A stretch of 64,000 bases of DNA from Enterobacter wuhouensis (lineage in GTDB: Bacteria > Pseudomonadota > Gammaproteobacteria > Enterobacterales > Enterobacteriaceae): the NCBI RefSeq assembly GCF_004331265.1, contig NZ_SJOO01000004.1:124001-188000 (forward strand). Direction: 5' to 3'. The translations under genes were made by a program, and so were the position numbers. This document shows positions 56,178 through 64,000 of the stretch, in pieces. Every line of letters begins with the position of its first letter. The stretch's first letter is position 1. The notes under the pieces were generated by a model. That model saw only the letters and a program-made list of their open reading frames with translations. It did no database searches and was not told the origin of the DNA.

Positions 56178-58043
56178 TCACGCGGAAGGTTTACTCTCCG
56201 GTTCGTCTTCAGGATTCCCGGTATGCTTGCCCTCATCCGTGCCCTGCCAGCCGTGACGCTGGACCAGCGACAGGTGGTTGCGGTCCTCGTTAATGATCTC
56301 CGTCAGCATCGCGCTGGTGCGTTTAAACACCGCCGCGCGCTCCGACGCCGTGCTGCTCGCCATCGCCACCATCTCTTCGACCATGTCGGTGTTAAAGCGG
56401 CGGAACAGGTCGGCGCGCTCGCGCGCTTCATACGCTCCCAGCCCCAGGCTTTCCAGCGCCATGCGGCCAGACTTCAGCGCGCCTTCGAACGTTTCACGCT
56501 CCGGTGCCGCAACGCCCGCCTGACGCAGCTGGATATAATGATCCACATCGCGCGCGCGGGAGATGATGGTCAGATTCGGGAAGTGCGCTTTTACCAGCTC
56601 CACCATCTGCAGGCTGGTTTGCGGATCGTCGATGGCGTTAATCAGCACCTCGGCTTTGGCCGCCCCGGCAGATTCCAGCAGATCGACGCGGGTCGCATCG
56701 CCGTAGAACACCTTCATGTCGAATTTACGCAGGGTATCCACGTGGTCAGGATCGTGATCGAGGATGACCATCTTCACACCGCTGGAGAGCAGTAATCGCC
56801 CAACGATCTGCCCGTATCGCCCAAAACCGGCAACGATGACGCGCGGCTGCTCCTCGTCGATCTCATCCGCCTCGCGCTCCTGGCCGCTACCCGATTTCTC
56901 CAGACGCGTCAGCACCACCAGCAGGATCGGCGTAGCGGCCATCGACAATGCCACGGCCAGCGTCAGCGCCTTCGCCCACTCCGGATCGAGCACGTTCGCC
57001 ATCTGCGCCGCACCAAAGACGACGAAGGCGAACTCGCTCCCCTGCCCCAGCAGCACGGCGAACCAGCGGCGCTGTTTATTCGGTACTTTAAGCGGGCGGG
57101 CAATCAGCCACAGCATCGCCATTTTAATAACCAGGAAGCCCACCAGCAGGATAATAATCCGCAGCGGATGCGTAACCAGCGTACCGAAGTCGACGGACAT
57201 CCCGACGCCGATGAAAAACAGCCCCAGCAGTAATCCTTTAAACGGCTCGATATCGCTTTCCAGCGCATGGCGGTATTCAGAGCTTGCCAGAAGAACGCCT
57301 GCCAGGAAGGCGCCCATCGCCATCGACAGCCCGGCCTCTTCCAGCAGAAGGCCAAAGCCAAACACCAGGAACAGCGCAACGGCGCTGAACACTTCGCGCA
57401 GGCCAGAGCGCGCAACAAACCGCAGCAGCGGACGGGTCACGTAGCGGCCCAAAAGAATAACTAACGCCAGCGCGCCAGCCACCTTAAGCGCCGACAGCGC
57501 GAATGCGCCTAACGTAGTGGAAGAGCCGCTTGCCGCCAGCAGCGGGATCATCGCCACCAGCGGAATGGCGGCAATATCCTGGAAAAGCAGTACGGAGAAC
57601 GCGCTGCGCCCCATCTGAGAGACGGTCAGGTTGCGTTCGTTCATCGCCTGCATGGCAATGGCCGTTGAGGAGAGGGCGAGCGTCATGCCGATAAGCTCGG
57701 CTACCTTCCACTCCATTCCCAGCAGGATACAGAAGCCGCCCAGCAGCAGGCCGCAGGCCAGCATCTGCAGCGCACCGCCGCCGAACACCGAGGCGCGAAG
57801 CTTCCACAGCCTCTGCGGATCAAGTTCAAGACCAATGACAAACAGCATCAGCACAACGCCGATTTCCGCAAAATGCAGTATCGCTTCGGCATCGGTCACC
57901 AGACGAAGGCCCCAGGGGCCAATCACGCATCCGGCAATCAGATAGCCAAGCACCGAGCCCAGCCCAAGGCGAACCGCCACGGGCACAATCAGCGCCGCCG
58001 CGCCGAGATAAATCAGCGCCTGTATCAGCGTATGGCTATCCAT
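56178..58043 (-). CDS. kefC: glutathione-regulated potassium efflux antiporter KefC
   Basis: KefC is a K+/H+ antiporter opened by glutathione adducts to acidify the cytoplasm during electrophile stress. I start at the ATG ending at 58043 ([20 protein letters not shown]), giving 621 residues (E. coli 620); the 32-residue longer frame reads through kefF. A CPA2 membrane domain of about twelve segments is followed by an RCK/KTN domain with [20 protein letters not shown] near residue 400. The C-terminal tail is charged. It overlaps kefF by 8 bp. Confidence 0.98.
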   Translation of the reverse strand: MDSHTLIQALIYLGAAALIVPVAVRLGLGSVLGYLIAGCVIGPWGLRLVTDAEAILHFAEIGVVLMLFVIGLELDPQRLWKLRASVFGGGALQMLACGLLLGGFCILLGMEWKVAELIGMTLALSSTAIAMQAMNERNLTVSQMGRSAFSVLLFQDIAAIPLVAMIPLLAASGSSTTLGAFALSALKVAGALALVILLGRYVTRPLLRFVARSGLREVFSAVALFLVFGFGLLLEEAGLSMAMGAFLAGVLLASSEYRHALESDIEPFKGLLLGLFFIGVGMSVDFGTLVTHPLRIIILLVGFLVIKMAMLWLIARPLKVPNKQRRWFAVLLGQGSEFAFVVFGAAQMANVLDPEWAKALTLAVALSMAATPILLVVLTRLEKSGSGQEREADEIDEEQPRVIVAGFGRYGQIVGRLLLSSGVKMVILDHDPDHVDTLRKFDMKVFYGDATRVDLLESAGAAKAEVLINAIDDPQTSLQMVELVKAHFPNLTIISRARDVDHYIQLRQAGVAAPERETFEGALKSGRMALESLGLGAYEARERADLFRRFNTDMVEEMVAMASSTASERAAVFKRTSAMLTEIINEDRNHLSLVQRHGWQGTDEGKHTGNPEDEPESKPSA

Positions 58044-58566
58044 TGTGCGTCTCCTGCCACTCAAGTAAGCGTTGTTTGTAGTGGCGAGCCTGCGCCTGCA
58101 GCGTTTCATCGTCGCAGACAAAGGTACAGTGCATCGCAAAAGGCGGCAGCCAGTTCAGGCCACAGTAGAGCGCCGTCGCCTGGAGCGGCTGCGCCAGCAC
58201 GTCAAAGCCGGGGAACGAACCAATATCGAAATGGCTTTCACCGCCGCCGGTGGTCACGGCCCACATCAGGCTTTTGCCCTGCAGCGCTTTGCCGTTGTGG
58301 CCATACGCCCAGCCGTGAGAAAAGACCTTATCGATCCACAGCTTCAGGAGCGGGGGCGTGCTGTACCACTGCATCGGGTGCTGCCAGATAATCAGATCGG
58401 CACGGGAAAGCGCCTCCTGTTCGGCGGCGATATCGATATTAAAATCGGGATAGAGTTGATAGAGGGAACGTATCTCTACGTTATCGAGCGTCCTTACCTG
58501 CTCAAGCATCCGTTTATTCGCATGCGAGTGCTGCGGATACGGGTGCGCATAAATTATCAGAATCAT
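58036..58566 (-). CDS. kefF: KefC ancillary flavoprotein oxidoreductase KefF
   Basis: KefF is a flavodoxin-like quinone reductase that binds KefC and is needed for its full activity. The 176 residues match E. coli. The FMN-binding region begins with [20 protein letters not shown], and the active-site stretch [20 protein letters not shown] and [12 protein letters not shown] are clear. It comes first in the kefFC pair. The presumed ribosome-binding segment CAGGCTAAT before the ATG is also one arm of a leader hairpin. Confidence 0.98.
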   Translation of the reverse strand: MILIIYAHPYPQHSHANKRMLEQVRTLDNVEIRSLYQLYPDFNIDIAAEQEALSRADLIIWQHPMQWYSTPPLLKLWIDKVFSHGWAYGHNGKALQGKSLMWAVTTGGGESHFDIGSFPGFDVLAQPLQATALYCGLNWLPPFAMHCTFVCDDETLQAQARHYKQRLLEWQETHNG

Positions 58567-58568
58567 TA

Positions 58569-58633
58569 ATTAGCCTGTTGTTTTACTGCTTTCTTTTACC
58601 AAAAGAGTGTAGTCAGTAATTCAGCAGGCTAAT
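58569..58633 (-). promoter_or_regulatory. nested leader hairpin before kefF
   Basis: Three perfect pairs nest around one axis. The outer arms are ATTAGCCTG and CAGGCTAAT (plus 58569-58577 with 58625-58633), the middle arms TACTG and CAGTA (58584-58588 with 58614-58618), and the inner arms CTTTT and AAAAG (58593-58597 with 58601-58605). The kefF-proximal outer arm covers the only plausible ribosome-binding segment, 2 bp from the start codon. Control of kefFC translation by this fold is an inference. Confidence 0.6.
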
Positions 58634-58671
58634 AGTGAATATTATTGACGGGCTAACGTCAGAAATCTGAA

Positions 58672-58905
58672 CTAGTTATCCAGCTCGCCCATTGATTTAA
58701 CCTGGTCACGGTTAATCTGCTCGGTTTGGCCGGTTTCGGCATTTTTATAGGACACCAGGCCGGTGTCATCATCTACCTGCGGCTTGCCGTCGGTGACAAT
58801 GGTCTTGCCATCGGTGGTTTTTACGGCCTGATTAGATGAACAGCCCGCAACGGTAAACATTGCAGTGGCAGCCAGAACGGAAGCGATCAGTAGTTTATTT
58901 TGCAT
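58672..58905 (-). CDS. YgdI/YgdR-like (DUF903) small lipoprotein
   Basis: A 77-residue predicted lipoprotein. The signal peptide MQNKLLIASVLAATAMFTVA ends in a lipobox VAGC, with Cys 22 followed by Ser-Ser, which predicts outer-membrane sorting. The mature part has the DUF903 pattern of paired short beta motifs (TTDGKTIVTDGKPQVDDDTG). It resembles E. coli YgdI and YgdR, whose function is unknown. AGGGG lies before the ATG. It stands alone between kefF and carB, where E. coli has unrelated genes, and has its own promoter region. Confidence 0.9.
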   Translation of the reverse strand: MQNKLLIASVLAATAMFTVAGCSSNQAVKTTDGKTIVTDGKPQVDDDTGLVSYKNAETGQTEQINRDQVKSMGELDN

Positions 58906-59014
58906 GGTGTTTTCCCCTGCTCTCAGTTGAATTTGGTTATCTACCTAACCATTTTAGGTTAACTGACTGAAAGCGGATGGAAAACCAGAAGGTTCCGAAG
59001 AAGGGAAGGGAAAA
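58906..59014 (-). promoter_or_regulatory. lipoprotein upstream region with small dyad
   Basis: The 109 bp before the lipoprotein gene contain a 6-bp inverted repeat ACCTAA/TTAGGT (58943-58948 with 58954-58959), with a five-base centre. It could be an operator or part of the leader. No clear promoter boxes are recognised. Confidence 0.3.
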
Positions 59015-59079
59015 CGTAGGGCGGGTAAGCGAAGCGCCACCCGCCATTTGCCCGGCGGCGCTGCCGCTTGCCGGGCCTA
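59015..59079. repeat. paired REP (BIME) after carB
   Basis: Two head-to-head REP palindromes, GTAGGGCGGGTAAGCGAAGC and the inverse ending in GCCGGGCCTAC, lie 14 bp after the carB stop. They are in the usual position to protect the 3' end of carAB mRNA. Confidence 0.9.
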
Positions 59080-59093
59080 CGTGATAAAGCAGA

Positions 59094-62318
<3,225 letters not shown>

Positions 62319-62336
62319 TGTCTTCTCAGCTCCTGA

Positions 62337-63485
62337 TTATTTAGCGGTCTTACGGTATTGCTCGATAAGTTCGATGAAGTGATCGAACAGCGGTGCGGCA
62401 TCGTGCGGGCCAGGGCTGGCTTCAGGGTGCCCCTGGAAGCTGAACGCTGGCTTGTCGGTGCGATGGATGCCCTGCAGGGTGCCGTCGAACAGCGACTTGT
62501 GCGTCACGCGCAGGTTAGCCGGCATGGACGCTTCGTCCACGGCAAAACCGTGGTTCTGCGCGGTGATCATCACCGTGTTGTTATCGATGTCTTTCACCGG
62601 GTGGTTACCACCGTGGTGACCAAACTTCATCTTAATGGTGTTCGCACCGCTCGCCAGCGCCAGAAGCTGATGGCCGAGGCAGATGCCGAATACCGGAATG
62701 TCGGTTTCCAGGAAGGATTTAATGGCGGCGATAGCGTAGTCGCACGGCGCCGGGTCGCCCGGGCCGTTAGAGAGGAAGATGCCGTCCGGGTTCATCTTCA
62801 GAACATCTTCCGCAGACGTTTGTGCCGGGACGACCGTCAGGCGGCAGCCACGGTCAACCAGCATGCGCAGGATGTTGCGCTTGGCACCAAAATCGTAGGC
62901 CACCACGTGGAACGGCAGCTCGCTCTCTTTTTTCGCTTCCGGCAGGTCGCCTTCCAGCGTCCAGCTCCCCTGCGTCCAGCCGTAGGCTTCCGCGGTGGTC
63001 ACTTCTTTCGCCAGGTCCATGCCGTTCAGGCCCGGGAAAGCTTTCGCTTTTTCCAGCGCCAGGGCCGCATCCAGGTTATCACCCGCGATGATGCAGCCGT
63101 TTTGTGCACCCTTCTCGCGCAGCAGGCGCGTCAGCTTACGGGTATCGATATCGGCAATCGCCACGATGTTATGGCGCTTCAGGTAGGAAGAGAGGTCTTC
63201 GGTATTGCGGAAGTTGCTGGCAATCAGCGGCAGGTCGCGAATGACCAGGCCTTGCGCATGTACCTGAGAGGATTCTTCGTCAGCCGCATTGGTGCCGACA
63301 TTGCCGATATGAGGATAGGTAAGAGTAACGATTTGGCGAGAATAGGAAGGATCAGTGAGGATTTCTTGATAACCGGTCATTGAAGTATTGAAAACGACTT
63401 CCCCAACCGCCGAACCCGTTGCCCCTATGGCCCGACCGATAAACTGGGTTCCGTCTTCCAGAACCAATAGCGCTGACTTAATCAA
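62337..63485 (-). CDS. carA: carbamoyl-phosphate synthase small subunit
   Basis: CarA is the glutamine amidotransferase subunit that passes ammonia to CarB. I start at the TTG ending at 63485, giving [20 protein letters not shown] and 382 residues as in E. coli, where carA also starts at TTG. GGAGGG lies 5-10 bp upstream. A longer frame from an ATG at 63512 adds nine residues that would read through this ribosome-binding site. The class I amidotransferase nucleophile Cys 269 is in [11 protein letters not shown], with the His/Glu pair in [12 protein letters not shown]. Confidence 0.97.
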   Translation of the reverse strand: MIKSALLVLEDGTQFIGRAIGATGSAVGEVVFNTSMTGYQEILTDPSYSRQIVTLTYPHIGNVGTNAADEESSQVHAQGLVIRDLPLIASNFRNTEDLSSYLKRHNIVAIADIDTRKLTRLLREKGAQNGCIIAGDNLDAALALEKAKAFPGLNGMDLAKEVTTAEAYGWTQGSWTLEGDLPEAKKESELPFHVVAYDFGAKRNILRMLVDRGCRLTVVPAQTSAEDVLKMNPDGIFLSNGPGDPAPCDYAIAAIKSFLETDIPVFGICLGHQLLALASGANTIKMKFGHHGGNHPVKDIDNNTVMITAQNHGFAVDEASMPANLRVTHKSLFDGTLQGIHRTDKPAFSFQGHPEASPGPHDAAPLFDHFIELIEQYRKTAK

Positions 63486-63704
63486 AACACCCTCCAGAGA
63501 ATATTCACTCACTTTATTTGCATATTAATTCATAACCACGTCATGAATCAATGCAAATGTGTTGCCAGCGGATTTTTGGCAAACGGCGGCATTCTGGGGA
63601 TTTGGTGGGTAAAAGTCAACTCAAACCGGATATTTTGTTTATTCTTTTGCGAGCCTGACGGCCTGAATGGTGGTTAAGCGGCAAAAAGATCAGGTAAATC
63701 ACTA

Positions 63705-63720
63705 TAGAAACCGCTTGCGC
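63705..63720. promoter_or_regulatory. PurR-like site of carAB
   Basis: On the minus strand GCGCAAGCGGTTTCTA matches the PurR consensus ACGCAAACGTTTNCNT at most positions, including the central dyad region. PurR represses carAB promoter P1 in E. coli. It lies about 220 bp before carA. Confidence 0.65.
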
Positions 63721-63761
63721 GACAAGTTTAGTGAAAATCCAGGTGTGAGAACACTAAAAAA

Positions 63762-63777
63762 TAGACCAGATGGTCAA
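63762..63777. promoter_or_regulatory. RutR operator of carAB
   Basis: TAGACCAGATGGTCAA is a near-perfect dyad matching the RutR consensus TTGACCANNTGGTCAA with mismatches only at one edge. In E. coli the uracil/thymine sensor RutR activates carAB P1 from this position. Confidence 0.78.
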
Positions 63778-63854
63778 AATTTACATTACCGCAACACAAA
63801 ACCCGAGAAAGAAATGCAGTTTTAGGCCTTATTTACGATTTTTGAAGTGAAGAG

Positions 63855-63886
63855 GAAAAAATAAAAGGGCAATAAAATATTGCCCT
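63855..63886 (-). terminator. dapB terminator
   Basis: A perfect 9-bp stem AGGGCAATA/TATTGCCCT (63866-63874 with 63878-63886) is followed on the minus strand by TTTATTTTTT. It lies about 55 bp past the dapB stop and separates dapB from carAB. Confidence 0.92.
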
Positions 63887-63939
63887 ATGCAATCAATACA
63901 TTACGACTGCAATAACCACATCACGATGGCTAATAAATC

Positions 63940-64000
63940 TTACAGATTGTTAAGATCGAGTACGTCTCGCATATCAAAAAGACCATTACGCTTGTCTTTA
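63940..64000 (-). CDS. dapB: 4-hydroxy-tetrahydrodipicolinate reductase (partial, last 19 codons)
   Basis: The minus strand from the window edge encodes KDKRNGLFDMRDVLDLNNL and a TAA stop at 63940-63942. The ending GLFDMRDVLDLNNL is that of enterobacterial DapB, the NAD(P)H enzyme of the diaminopimelate/lysine pathway. DapB upstream of carAB is the usual order. Only the C-terminus is inside the window. Confidence 0.9.
   Translation of the reverse strand, partial: KDKRNGLFDMRDVLDLNNL

Larger units (their letters stand above)
63486..63865 (-). promoter_or_regulatory. carAB control region
   Basis: About 380 bp before carA hold the tandem promoters known from E. coli. Near carA, TGCATATTAATTCA (63519-63532) fits an ArgR box, and a weaker partner lies near 63542-63555; a possible P2 -35 TTGCAT (minus strand) is at 63551-63556. 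Farther up, TAGAAACCGCTTGCGC (63705-63720) resembles a PurR site and TAGACCAGATGGTCAA (63762-63777) a RutR site. IHF and PepA sites are expected but not placed. No gene is seen. Confidence 0.75.

Noticed and set aside
58044..58139. N-terminal extension of kefC
   Set aside because: It overlaps kefF coding sequence by about 100 bp; the ATG ending at 58043 gives the family length.
63486..63512. ATG start nine codons upstream of the carA TTG
   Set aside because: Translation from there would pass through the GGAGGG ribosome-binding site; the TTG start is that known for E. coli carA and gives 382 residues.

Overview
The window is a 64-kb stretch of core chromosome from a gammaproteobacterium of the family Enterobacteriaceae. 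Gene content, order and protein sequences follow the Escherichia coli K-12 dapB-to-lpxC region (written here in reverse), but the proteins differ from E. coli at many positions. A 281-residue AraC, a 50-residue SgrT, and the absence of the cai/fix/yaaU block between kefFC and carAB point to Enterobacter or a close relative rather than Escherichia; this genus call is an inference. There are no rRNA or tRNA genes, CRISPR arrays, prophage genes or insertion sequences.

Layout. Bases 1-17850 hold the division and cell wall (dcw) cluster, read leftward: mraZ-rsmH-ftsL-ftsI-murE-murF-mraY-murD-ftsW-murG-murC-ddlB-ftsQ-ftsA-ftsZ and a truncated lpxC, tightly packed with many start/stop overlaps. Bases 18300-23030 hold fruR(cra), ilvH, ilvI and leuO, also leftward. 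Bases 23600-28555 hold the rightward leuLABCD operon with its leader-peptide attenuator. Next come a degenerate hok/sok-like locus, the sugar-phosphate stress unit setA-sgrT-sgrS with divergent sgrR, the TPP-riboswitch-controlled thiBPQ transporter, and yabI. Bases 36340-41526 hold araC and the divergent araBAD operon with recognisable O2, O1, CRP and I1-I2 sites. Then follow polB (LexA box), rapA and rluA rightward, djlA leftward, and the lptD-surA-pdxA-rsmA-apaG-apaH operon rightward. The right end reads leftward again: folA, kefC, kefF, a DUF903-type lipoprotein, carB, carA, and the last 19 codons of dapB.

How the genes work together. The dcw genes make lipid II and the FtsQL-W-I/FtsA/FtsZ divisome. 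ilvIH and leuABCD are linked branched-chain amino acid steps with leuO between them. SgrR, SgrS, SgrT and SetA form one response to sugar-phosphate stress. LptD and SurA assemble the outer membrane. CarAB feeds pyrimidine and arginine synthesis.

The less expected items are mostly non-coding. They are a toxin-less hok/sok remnant between leuD and setA, a nested hairpin that would mask the kefF ribosome-binding site, a 16-bp hairpin between leuO and ilvI, repeated complementary pentamers in the thiB riboswitch platform, and the polB -10 hexamer sitting in the loop of the ara terminator. I found no gene cluster that looks like a wholly new system.
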